DNA of 64,000 nt, taken from assembly GCA_021203365.1 (NCBI GenBank), contig JAJQBI010000030.1, positions 124,001 through 188,000 on the forward strand. The letters are read 5' to 3'. This DNA is from Clostridiales bacterium. Its GTDB lineage: Bacteria; Bacillota; Clostridia; Lachnospirales; Lachnospiraceae. The notes beneath the pieces were generated by a model. It made no database searches and was not told where the DNA came from. It saw only the letters and a list, made by a program, of their open reading frames with translations. Below are positions 8,779 through 17,859 of the stretch, piece after piece. A program made the translations under genes and the position numbers. The number at the start of each line of letters is the position of its first letter. Position 1 is the stretch's first letter.

Positions 8779-10341
8779 CTACTTTGTCTGTTCAAACAGC
8801 CATTCCCGCACTGTGTCCAAATCATATGCCACACGCCAGGTATTCATATGCTCTGCGGCATCAGACGAAGTAACGTCATCCCGCATGACGGTTCCGGTAT
8901 CAAAAATTGTCCAGTTGATGGGCGTTCCGGTGGAAGCCTGCTCTGTTACAAGCTGTTCCTGTTCCTCATCTGTAAGAGCGGCAGACCACTGTGCAATGGT
9001 GACTTCCGTTCCGGCTGCCTGCACCGCCTCCGTTATTTCAGTCATTCCCGGATAAGCTCTTGCGTCCCCTTCGGAGCAAATCATCCAGATGTTCTGCGAG
9101 GCAAGGTCTGCAATCGAATCTGTATAGGCGGAATCTGTCTGCCCGGCAACCAGCAGAGCGCCGGCAAACTCGTCCGGGTAGTCGATCAGCAGCTTGATGG
9201 AGCGTATCGTCCCGGAGGACTGACCCACAAGGTATTCTCTGGACGTATCCACATTGTACTGACTGACAATCTCTGTCACCAGCTCCATTGTATATGCAGG
9301 ATCTTCAGTGTTGGAATCTTCGTATTGGGGAACCAGTACGATGGTTTCATGCTCACTCTGCCATTCTTCCGTTGTCCAAATCACACCGCCCAGGCTCTCC
9401 GTCAAAGCGAGATATTCATCACCGCCCTCGCCGGTGGCGTCCGGCATAAACAGGACAAGAGGATATGTCGTATCCTCGTTATAATCCTCCGGCAGACAGA
9501 GGCTGTACATCAGGGTAGTTCCGTCTGAGAGGGGAAAGGTATCCAGCGTAAAATTCTCTACCAGAAGATTGACGTTTTCGGTATAGTCGGTCGAACAGCT
9601 TTCCGCCCAGGCATCCAGCGCCGTCCCATTTGTGGACGAGATGCTTCCTGTCTGCTGAACGGTGACAGAAAGCTGATTGCTGAGAGATGTCTGTACAGAC
9701 ATAGAACCTCTGCCACTGCCAGTTTCTTTTTCCTGCATCCTGTCGCCTGCCCTTTCAGACATATCGAAGCCACCTGTACCGGAGCGGTCTTCCTTTTCTC
9801 CAAAGTCGGCATCTTCAGCATCATCCGAACTGTCGAAATCTGTCAAGGTGTCGCTGTCAGAGATCCCCCGATTCCCCATCGCCTCACTGCCATAAGAGAC
9901 GGAACCACCGGAGCCACTGCCACCATAGTTCGTTGTCGTGTAATCCGTAGACAACTCAATCAGCACGTAACTTCCAATGGTGCTTTCGTCGGGAAGCACT
10001 GCTTCCGAATTGGTGTAAACAGCCACGATCTCGTAGCCGTCCACCTCATAATCCTCTGTCAAAACGCTGGACGGGTCGATCTCTGCATCGTATGCAAGGA
10101 CAACATACCACGGCTTCTGCCCATCGCCATATACATTTGTGACCAGATAGCAGTCCTGAAACGTCCGTTCATCTGCACTGCTTTCATCAGAGGGTTCTTC
10201 AGCCAGAGTTTCTGACGATTCAGTCTCCGTGGAGGATCCACCGTCTTCCTCTGCGCTTACCGTTGTCCCGCCCCCTGCGAGGGTCACGGCAAATATCAGA
10301 GAAAGCATCATTAATAAGCATTTTTTCATCGTATACTTCAT
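8779..10341 (-). CDS. Secreted alpha/beta-hydrolase/esterase-like protein with acidic low-complexity region
   Basis: Signal peptide MKYTMKKCLLMMLSLIFAVTLAGGGTTVSA; GQSSG (GxSxG) motif; Ser/Asp/Glu/Gly-rich segment. Confidence 0.65.
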   Translation of the reverse strand: MKYTMKKCLLMMLSLIFAVTLAGGGTTVSAEEDGGSSTETESSETLAEEPSDESSADERTFQDCYLVTNVYGDGQKPWYVVLAYDAEIDPSSVLTEDYEVDGYEIVAVYTNSEAVLPDESTIGSYVLIELSTDYTTTNYGGSGSGGSVSYGSEAMGNRGISDSDTLTDFDSSDDAEDADFGEKEDRSGTGGFDMSERAGDRMQEKETGSGRGSMSVQTSLSNQLSVTVQQTGSISSTNGTALDAWAESCSTDYTENVNLLVENFTLDTFPLSDGTTLMYSLCLPEDYNEDTTYPLVLFMPDATGEGGDEYLALTESLGGVIWTTEEWQSEHETIVLVPQYEDSNTEDPAYTMELVTEIVSQYNVDTSREYLVGQSSGTIRSIKLLIDYPDEFAGALLVAGQTDSAYTDSIADLASQNIWMICSEGDARAYPGMTEITEAVQAAGTEVTIAQWSAALTDEEQEQLVTEQASTGTPINWTIFDTGTVMRDDVTSSDAAEHMNTWRVAYDLDTVREWLFEQTK

Positions 10342-10529
10342 AAGACAAGTCCTTCTTTCTGCTGACAATCCTTATGGTTACATTGTCGGGCAAATTTATA
10401 CGATGATTATAGATGATTAACCAGAAAAAATCAATTCAATCGCGCCGCTTTGACAAACCGAGAGGTGACAGCATCAATTAAAAAAGCTTTATCCGGAATC
10501 GTCCCTCCTTTCCGGACATAAATGCACAG

Positions 10530-11825
10530 TCACCCTATGGCCGCTGTACAGACCTTTGCGATACGCTTCGCCAGAGCGAGAATCGTCCAGATCGGGGGAT
10601 TCCCCATTGACTCTGGCAGCAGCGTAGCATCGGCGATATACAGATTTTCAGGCAGGCGGCGATTGTGAAAGCTTTTCTGTTCCTCCGATGTCAGCGGCAG
10701 CATCCCGCCGGGATGTCCCGCATTCAGTGTCCCAAGGAACATATCGTCCCCGGCAATGCCCATTTTTCCAAGAATCTCTTTACAGTCAGACACACCTGCT
10801 TTCAGCCGTTCCTGGTCTGTCAGAGTCAGATCCTTTTCTACCTTTCGGCTGCGGCTGGCTCCAAAACCGGAATCTGAAAGCTTTATCATGATACTGAGTA
10901 TGTCTCTGGACGGCAGACGCCAGGATTTATTGAAGAAAAAACTGAGATAGTCCAAATAAGGGGACAGCATATAACCGTCTCTCTGCATGACGAATGGCAT
11001 TGGAATATGTTTATCCTGGCCTGCCCCTGAAAAAGGTGCCGCCACGCAAAGAACGGGATCCACAAAAAGCGTAGCTTCACAGGTGATTCCGGATCGCTCC
11101 AGAATGATTGGTGTTCCCAGTCCACCAGCAGACAGAACGACCAGATCCGCACTGTAAGTCGTCTGCTTCCCGCCTTCTTTTGCATAGACAGTATGTACGA
11201 TATTGTCACTGTGATCAATGCCGAGCTTTGTCACTTTGCAGTTGGTTTTCAGCACGGCTCCTTTGTCAATGCTCTCCTTAAGCAGCCTGCGGCTGTCCCA
11301 TTTCGCTCCTGTTCGGCACCCCAGCACACAGTGCCCGCAGTGGACGCAGCGGTCAAAGTCCACCAGCTTGCCTGTGGGCATTGGCCCAAAGCATAACTGT
11401 ACGCAGGCGTCAAAAAGGGCTTTCGTCTGGGTTGACCAATATTTCTCATGGTCAGTCGACAGGGGAATCTCCTGCGCAAGCTCCTCAAATTCCTCATCCA
11501 GATGGATGCCCAATTTCAGCAGGCCCTTATCATACCGCAGTGCGCTGCCGGTGGCGAGAGTCGTAGTTCCACCCGTGCATCTGCCATGTACCATTACCAT
11601 ATCCGAGGTAGCCTTTTGCACCCGCATGGCCGGGAACAACATAGAGATCATCCGTTCATCCAGAAACAGCCCGGTCTTGCGCAGTCCGGCCAGCTTGTCA
11701 ACAGAAAAGGCAAAGGGCACAAACTCACCCCCGGCCTCCAATATCGTCACCTGAAAATGGCCCTGCAATTCTTTGGCCACCATAGCGCCCCCAGCGCCGG
11801 AGCCTATCACAATCGCTTTTTTCAT
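10530..11825 (-). CDS. GMC family oxidoreductase with Cys cluster (long-chain alcohol oxidase-like)
   Basis: GSGAGGAMVAKEL FAD motif, CVHCGHCVLGCRTGAKWDSRRLL, C-terminal GNPPIWTILALAKRIA. Confidence 0.75.
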   Translation of the reverse strand: MKKAIVIGSGAGGAMVAKELQGHFQVTILEAGGEFVPFAFSVDKLAGLRKTGLFLDERMISMLFPAMRVQKATSDMVMVHGRCTGGTTTLATGSALRYDKGLLKLGIHLDEEFEELAQEIPLSTDHEKYWSTQTKALFDACVQLCFGPMPTGKLVDFDRCVHCGHCVLGCRTGAKWDSRRLLKESIDKGAVLKTNCKVTKLGIDHSDNIVHTVYAKEGGKQTTYSADLVVLSAGGLGTPIILERSGITCEATLFVDPVLCVAAPFSGAGQDKHIPMPFVMQRDGYMLSPYLDYLSFFFNKSWRLPSRDILSIMIKLSDSGFGASRSRKVEKDLTLTDQERLKAGVSDCKEILGKMGIAGDDMFLGTLNAGHPGGMLPLTSEEQKSFHNRRLPENLYIADATLLPESMGNPPIWTILALAKRIAKVCTAAIG

Positions 11826-11865
11826 TCCAACAGTTCCTCCTTTCCGGCTTGTACGGTCTCATTCT

Positions 11866-12393
11866 TTACCTGAAATCAGCCTGGCATACGTCACAGCCTT
11901 CCGTGATGCGTTCACGAAATGTCAGCTTGCCGCCCTGATAAATGCCTGCAAATATTCCCTGGTCGATGGCAGAAATGAGGTCGCAGATTTCCGGCTTATA
12001 GAAACCACTGAAATAGCATTTATGAACACAAACTGTTCCGGGCGATTCCTCACATATTTGAATCCCGATGTTGCGATAGAGCAAGGTAATAATAGCAAAG
12101 CAATCCTGCTCATCCTGCGGTCTCAACCACCGGCGAAGACAGCCCCCCAGAGCATAGGCCATTTGATATAGCTTCTGATGCAGTGTTTCGAGATTATCCC
12201 CGTGTTGAATGGCTCGCACAGCTTCCTCTGCCGTAAACTGCGCATAGGCTTTCAACCGTTCCGTTCCGGAACGCCAGGTAACCTTCGGCGCGTCTGCGCC
12301 GAAGGCTTTTGCCGTTTGCCGCATCAGGATCTGTAATTCAAGGTTTGCGCCAAACCTGCTGGATAATGCGCGGTAAATCAGCCGGTTCATCAC
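11866..12393 (-). CDS. Small protein, V4R/ATC-hydrolase-like
   Basis: C-terminal SGFYKPEICDLISAIDQGIFAGIYQGGKLTFRERITEGCDVCQ; family assignment tentative. Confidence 0.4.
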   Translation of the reverse strand: MMNRLIYRALSSRFGANLELQILMRQTAKAFGADAPKVTWRSGTERLKAYAQFTAEEAVRAIQHGDNLETLHQKLYQMAYALGGCLRRWLRPQDEQDCFAIITLLYRNIGIQICEESPGTVCVHKCYFSGFYKPEICDLISAIDQGIFAGIYQGGKLTFRERITEGCDVCQADFR

Positions 12394-15155
12394 AGCGCTC
12401 CAATCAGAAGGACATCCCCGACCGGAGTGGCCGCGGGCTTATACAGCCCGTCAATCGTCTGCTGATGCAGCTCCATGATATTGTTTCGGCGCAGCTTCAG
12501 GTTGGGAGTCAGCTCTCCGGTGAAGATTTTCAACGGGCTGAACATCAGCGCATACCGCCTGACCTGCTCCGGGTGGGAAAGCTGTTCGTTGACAGACCGA
12601 ATCGCAGCCGCCAGTGTTGTTTCGTCCGGAACGGACTTTTCATCCTCCGGCCAGAGCAGAGCGACGCAGTATGGCCGTTGTTCTCCCACCAGCAGAGCCT
12701 CGCTGATGCCGGGAATATCCCGCAGGAGGGTCTCCACCTTTTGCAGATTGATATTCTTTCCGTAGGAGTTGATAAGAATTTCTTTCTTCCTCCCGATGAT
12801 CTGAAGGTGTCCGTTTGCCGTGATCGCTCCCAGGTCTCCCGTATGTAAGCGTGCATCCTCACGGCCATCATAGGCCATCGCCACCTGAGGACCTTCCACC
12901 AGAATCTCTCCGTCCTCCGCCAGCGTTATCTTCGTCTCCGGCAGCGGAGGGCCAACAGTCGTAATATCGTTGGCGCCCAGCCGATTCAGGGTGATAAGCG
13001 GCGCTTCCGTCAATCCATAGGCATCATGAATCTCAATGCCCAGTTCTCTGAAATCCTCCAGGAGCTTCTGACTGACCGGCGCAGAGCCGACGATGAGCTG
13101 GTCACACCGATCCAGGCCGGCTTTTTTCAGCAGCGATCTTCTCAGGATCGGGCACAGAACACGCTTCAGCGCAGCGTTTTCACTGGAGATGTAGATACTT
13201 CCCAGCTTATTCTGAGCCAGCTGATCCCAGATCTTTTCATAAAATCTGGGGATGGAGAAGAAAATTGTGGGTCTGACTTTGGGCAGTGTCTCCGCCAGCT
13301 TGTCAAAATCATTGAGGAAATAGAGAGACGCCGGTGCACCCAGATAATAGGGCGTGTAAGCCCCCAATATTCCCTCAACCACATGACTCAGCGGTAAAAA
13401 GGACAGATAGGTCGCCTGTCTGGTGCGGCTTTTGAAACTGAGCAGAGATGCCATTGTCTCGGCCATCCAGCGCAGCTGAGCCTGGGAAAAGGCCACGCTC
13501 TTGGAATTGCCGGTGGTGCCGGAGGTATAGCGCAGGGTGGCCATATCCTGACAGGAAACCTGCACAGGTGAGAGTTCCCGTTCTTTTCCCAGAGAGAGGA
13601 ACTGCTTCCATGACAGAATACGCGCGTCATCCGGCAGAGGCGCATTTTTTGTAAAGGAGACTATTGTTCCTCCAAATGTCATCTCACTGACATGGGATAA
13701 AATGCGAATGTCCCCGATGAAGAACCAGTTCGCACTGCTTTTTTGCAGCAGTTCGTCCAGTTCATTGGCGGGGGTAGTATAGTACAGCGGCACGCTGGTG
13801 GCACCGGACAGGCCGATAGCGACATCCAGTATAAAATAGGTGACGCTGTTGATGCCGCTGACAGCAACCTTACTGCCCGAACCGATGCCAAGAGCCTGAA
13901 GCGCTCTCAGCGTCTCCTCAATACGCCGACCGACAGACGAAGCGTTGCTTTCCCGAATGCCGTCGGCGGTCACGTCGTAATAGGTAATAGATGTATTCTT
14001 CCGGTTCAGGCAGAAGCATACCTGTTCAAACACGGTTCGACTGTTATGGTCGAGGAAGTTCCTGCTGGTGGCATAGGCCAGAAGATTTGGAAGATACTCC
14101 CGCCAGTCAAGTTGATATACCCCCATAAACCGTTCGGTGTTTGTTGTGTCGTATGTTTTATTTTCTGTGAAGTAGGGAGCCAGTGAGAGCATATTGGTCA
14201 GGATACTCTTTTTCGCAGGCTTCTCCTCTGACAGATTGCGGGAAGCGCCGATTCTGTCAAGAAATGGGATTGGGAGAAACAAAGGCTTCGGCAGCCGTAT
14301 GGAGAGCGTTTTCTCTGCCCAGTCCCATACAGCGTCGATCAGCTCCGCCACGGTCGGCTGTGCCGAGGCCGAAGCGGTCAGGTGGAAGGTTTTCCCCACA
14401 GCGTCCTCCGCATAGGTGATACGAATGATAGACTTTGCAACATAGTCCACCGGCACCATGTTGACACGCATGGACTTTCTGATCGGGAAAACACGCATCT
14501 GCTGTTTCAGGTACAGCTTCAGTGGATAGTAAAGGGTATTGAAATTTTTCACCCGTCCGGTTCTGGAATCTCCCACGATCTGACCGGGTCGGAAAACAGA
14601 GACAGGGAGCTGCCCCATTGCCTGTGCGACAAGGCGCTCTCCCTCAAACTTGCTTTGCTCATACAGACTGGAAAAACCGGCATCTGTCAGGGAATCCTCC
14701 ATGATCTGACCGCTTCGTGTTCCGGCCACATATGCGGTGGACACATGGGAAAAGCGTCGAAGCGGGTGGTCGGCCTGAATGCGTCTGGCAAAGTCCAGAA
14801 CATGATCTGTGCCGGTGACGTTAACCTCCCAGAACTGTTTGCGGCTGTGGTTGATGCCGATGACGGCAGCGGTGTGAATGACGTAATCAGTGTTATGAAT
14901 CAGCCGCTCCTGATCTGCAGCCGAAAGGCCCAGATCTTCTTTTGTGATATCCCCCAACACAGGCAGGATGCGGCTTCCAAGATTCTCTGTCAGCTCAGGG
15001 CGTCCGTACCAGAGAGCGGTTAGGGTGTTGATTGCCTCCCAGACAGAACCGGATCTTGTGAGGCCATAGACGACATCGTCCGTCGTCTGCATAAGTTCAG
15101 AAATGACTTCTGTCCCCAAAAATCCGGTTGTTCCGGTTATAAAAAGATAAAACAT
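12390..15155 (-). CDS. Bifunctional NAD-dependent thioester reductase-like SDR / AMP-dependent acyl-CoA synthetase fusion
   Basis: N-term MFYLFITGTTGFLGTEVISELM (extended SDR/Male_sterility type); C-term YTSGTTGNSKSVAFSQAQLRW, YGLTEAPLITLN, HTGDLGAITANGHLQIIGRKKEILINSYGKNI (AMP-binding). Confidence 0.85.
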   Translation of the reverse strand: MFYLFITGTTGFLGTEVISELMQTTDDVVYGLTRSGSVWEAINTLTALWYGRPELTENLGSRILPVLGDITKEDLGLSAADQERLIHNTDYVIHTAAVIGINHSRKQFWEVNVTGTDHVLDFARRIQADHPLRRFSHVSTAYVAGTRSGQIMEDSLTDAGFSSLYEQSKFEGERLVAQAMGQLPVSVFRPGQIVGDSRTGRVKNFNTLYYPLKLYLKQQMRVFPIRKSMRVNMVPVDYVAKSIIRITYAEDAVGKTFHLTASASAQPTVAELIDAVWDWAEKTLSIRLPKPLFLPIPFLDRIGASRNLSEEKPAKKSILTNMLSLAPYFTENKTYDTTNTERFMGVYQLDWREYLPNLLAYATSRNFLDHNSRTVFEQVCFCLNRKNTSITYYDVTADGIRESNASSVGRRIEETLRALQALGIGSGSKVAVSGINSVTYFILDVAIGLSGATSVPLYYTTPANELDELLQKSSANWFFIGDIRILSHVSEMTFGGTIVSFTKNAPLPDDARILSWKQFLSLGKERELSPVQVSCQDMATLRYTSGTTGNSKSVAFSQAQLRWMAETMASLLSFKSRTRQATYLSFLPLSHVVEGILGAYTPYYLGAPASLYFLNDFDKLAETLPKVRPTIFFSIPRFYEKIWDQLAQNKLGSIYISSENAALKRVLCPILRRSLLKKAGLDRCDQLIVGSAPVSQKLLEDFRELGIEIHDAYGLTEAPLITLNRLGANDITTVGPPLPETKITLAEDGEILVEGPQVAMAYDGREDARLHTGDLGAITANGHLQIIGRKKEILINSYGKNINLQKVETLLRDIPGISEALLVGEQRPYCVALLWPEDEKSVPDETTLAAAIRSVNEQLSHPEQVRRYALMFSPLKIFTGELTPNLKLRRNNIMELHQQTIDGLYKPAATPVGDVLLIGAL

Positions 15156-15216
15156 CAACAGTTCCTCCAATCGTGCGTATATGAAATCATGCCTGTTTAA
15201 TGCTCCTAAAATATGC

Positions 15217-15276
15217 TTTACTCTTAAATTGTTATCTGCTATAATGCATTATAGCTACGAGATAAGCACAAGTCAA
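15217..15276. promoter_or_regulatory. Overlapping divergent promoters on a 16-bp palindrome CTATAATGCATTATAG (15239-15254)
   Basis: Plus: TTTACT 15217-15222, 17 bp, TATAAT 15240-15245. Minus: TTGACT 15276-15271, 17 bp, TATAAT 15253-15248. Confidence 0.7.
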
Positions 15277-15330
15277 CCACGCAGTTTTTGTGGAGCAGGT
15301 AAGAAAAAACTGATTTATGGAGGAAATGAA

Positions 15331-15663
15331 ATGGCGAACGAGCATGTTTGTCCCTGCACTGTGGGATGTCCTTTGCAAAAAGCAATGAGTGCGATCGGCG
15401 GAAGGTGGAAAATGTCCATTTTGTGTTCGCTGTCGAATGACGGTCCCACCAGATACAATGACATCAAGCGGAAAATTGGAAGCATCTCCAACACCATGCT
15501 GGCGAAATCTTTAAAGGAACTGGAGGAGGACGGGCTGGTCAAAAGGACAGAGTATATGGAAGTTCCGATTCGGGTTGAGTACGAAATAACAGACTCTGTT
15601 CGCTCCCTGATTCCGATTTTGACAGAACTTGCTGTGTGGGGGAACCGTTTGAACAACAAATAA
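15331..15663 (+). CDS. HxlR family transcriptional regulator
   Basis: CPLQKAMSAIGGRWKMSILCSLSNDGPTRYNDIKRKIGSISNTMLAKSLKELEEDGLVKR; GGAGG upstream of ATG 15331. Confidence 0.88.
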   Translation: MANEHVCPCTVGCPLQKAMSAIGGRWKMSILCSLSNDGPTRYNDIKRKIGSISNTMLAKSLKELEEDGLVKRTEYMEVPIRVEYEITDSVRSLIPILTELAVWGNRLNNK

Positions 15664-15665
15664 AA

Positions 15666-15707
15666 AACCGGCAGGCCGCCACGATTTTCTGTGACGACCT
15701 GCCGGTT
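15666..15707. terminator. Stem-loop after hxlR-like gene
   Basis: AACCGGCAGG...CCTGCCGGTT. Confidence 0.5.
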
Positions 15708-15797
15708 CCTGTTATCTTTCGGTGCCGGACAACTGTGGGGCCAGAGGCATTATCTGCCTGAATGTGTTCTGCATTGCAATCATGGATTCAGATTGAA

Positions 15798-16721
15798 TCA
15801 TCCAAATACCCGGGTGGCCAGCATCCCAAACAGTGGAATGGTAAACATTGACAATAGTGTTGTAAATACGACAACATTTCCGGCAAATGAGGCGTCCCTG
15901 TCATACCTGGCCGCCAGAATTGCGGTGGTATTCGCCACCGGCATTGCCACAAGCACCGTAGTCACTTCAGCCACGAGCTGGTCCGGATGCAGCAGAACGC
16001 AGAGTGCGAAGGCCAGAAGGGGCTGAATCAGAAGCCGCAGCACCGTAATCTCAAGCAATTCTTTTGAAAAGAAATCATGATAATCCACATTGGCCATAAT
16101 GCACCCGATTACAAGCATGGTTACCGGCGTCAGGCACTGACTGAAGTCATATACCGTATCATACAGAAATTCCGGAATCTCAACCGGAAATAACATCCAC
16201 AAAACACCAACAGCCGTTGTAATTACACAGGGATGCGTCACAGTACGCCTGAAAACGTCCCGGAAGCTCCCTCCCTCATGAAAGCATTCAAGTCCCAGTC
16301 CCCACATGAAAATGCGCACCGGAAGAAGGTACACGGACGCACAGATAAGCCCATCTGAACCATATAGTCCCTCAACTACGGGATTTCCCAGGTATCCCGC
16401 ATTTGAAAACTGAAAGGCGTATCGAAGGACTCCTCTTCTGTTTTCCGGCTGTTTTTTCCACATAAACCGGCTCAGGAAAAACCAGAGAAGCTGCAGGCCC
16501 GCTCCCATCAGAGCAATTTCGAAAAGAGAGCCAAGAGCCGATGCATCCGATTTTGAAAACGCATAAAGTATATTGCAGGGCAAAATCAGATTAATCAGCA
16601 GGTTTGTAAGACTCTGCCTCCCTTCCTCACTCACAAAATTCCGCTTTTTAAGAACAAATCCGACAATAAGCATCAGGAACATTTTTCCCTGCATCGTGAG
16701 CAGGCTATACATATCTACCAT
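15798..16721 (-). CDS. AEC family transporter
   Basis: Hydrophobic protein, LINLILPCNILYAF and GCIMANVDYHDF typical of auxin-efflux-carrier/malate permease family. Confidence 0.8.
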   Translation of the reverse strand: MVDMYSLLTMQGKMFLMLIVGFVLKKRNFVSEEGRQSLTNLLINLILPCNILYAFSKSDASALGSLFEIALMGAGLQLLWFFLSRFMWKKQPENRRGVLRYAFQFSNAGYLGNPVVEGLYGSDGLICASVYLLPVRIFMWGLGLECFHEGGSFRDVFRRTVTHPCVITTAVGVLWMLFPVEIPEFLYDTVYDFSQCLTPVTMLVIGCIMANVDYHDFFSKELLEITVLRLLIQPLLAFALCVLLHPDQLVAEVTTVLVAMPVANTTAILAARYDRDASFAGNVVVFTTLLSMFTIPLFGMLATRVFG

Positions 16722-16800
16722 ATCTTTTCTAACTCTCCATTTATGGAATGAATTTCGCGTCCATTGATTGAAATAAAGCCCGGGCGCGATTTCCATTATA

Positions 16801-16842
16801 AACAAAATTCCCGTTATTTCAACAAATAACGGGAATTTTGTT
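16801..16842. terminator. 19-bp perfect inverted repeat, strong stem-loop
   Basis: AACAAAATTCCCGTTATTT / AAATAACGGGAATTTTGTT with 4-nt loop, then TT and A-rich. Confidence 0.75.
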
Positions 16843-16890
16843 TTAAAAAATATGGTTTGGCATTCGCTGTTTCTTTCCGGCTGCCCCGGC

Positions 16891-17742
16891 TTATACGCCG
16901 CTGTACGCCTGGAAGCCGCCGTCGATGGGCAGAACAACTCCGGTCACAAAACCGGCGGCCTCATTGTTTACAAGATACAGCAACGCACCGTCCAGCTCCT
17001 TTGGTTCCCCGAAACGGCCCATGGGCGTGGCCGCCAGGATTTTTCCTGTCCGGGCGGTGGGCGTCCCGTCCTCATTCCACAAAAGCTTCGCGTTCTGCTT
17101 TGTGGAGAAGAAGCCCGGCGCAATGGCGTTGACGCGGATCCCCGCCCTGGAAAAATGCACCGCCAGCCACTGGGTAAAGTTGGAAATTGCCGCCTTGGCC
17201 CCGGAATAGGCAGGGATCTTGGTCAGCGGCGTAAAGCCGTTCATGGAGCTGATATTGATAATGTTGCAGCCCTCCCGGCCCACCATCTGGCGTGCGAAGG
17301 CCTGGGTGGGAAGCAGCGTCCCCAGGAAATTCAGGCGGAACACAAAATCCACCCCGGACTCATCCAGGTCAAAAAAGCTGACGGTATCCGCATCTATGTC
17401 TCCCGGCTCATAATATTCCTTATCCGTCTGGGCCCTGGGATTATTGCCCCCGGCTCCGTTCACCAGGATGTCACAGGGGCCGAAGTCCTTCTCCACTTCC
17501 TCTGCAGTGGCCAGGCAATTCTCCTTTTCAAGGACATTGCACTTATAGCCCTTTGCGATGCCGCCTTCCTGATTGATCTCATCCGCAAACTTCTGCGCCG
17601 CCTCCAGGTTCAGATCCAGCAGCGCCACCTTCGCCCCGGCCCGGGCCAGAGTTCTGGCAAAGCCGCTGCACAGCACTCCGCCGGCTCCGGTAACCACAGC
17701 CACCTTTCCGCTCAGATCTGTATTTAAAACATTTTTTTCCAT
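16891..17742 (-). CDS. uxuB: SDR family D-mannonate oxidoreductase (fructuronate reductase)
   Basis: LSGKVAVVTGAGGVLCSGFARTLARAGAKVALLDLN, YSGAKAAISNFTQWLA; in hexuronate operon. Confidence 0.78.
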   Translation of the reverse strand: MEKNVLNTDLSGKVAVVTGAGGVLCSGFARTLARAGAKVALLDLNLEAAQKFADEINQEGGIAKGYKCNVLEKENCLATAEEVEKDFGPCDILVNGAGGNNPRAQTDKEYYEPGDIDADTVSFFDLDESGVDFVFRLNFLGTLLPTQAFARQMVGREGCNIINISSMNGFTPLTKIPAYSGAKAAISNFTQWLAVHFSRAGIRVNAIAPGFFSTKQNAKLLWNEDGTPTARTGKILAATPMGRFGEPKELDGALLYLVNNEAAGFVTGVVLPIDGGFQAYSGV

Positions 17743-17859
17743 GTAAATTCCTCCGTTTCATTAAATCCTATGATACCTGAGCGGGTCAAAATTTCATGAA
17801 TTGGAACATAATTGTCCCACTCATGGCCTTATGACCCTGTTTTCATTCTGTTGTCCGTC

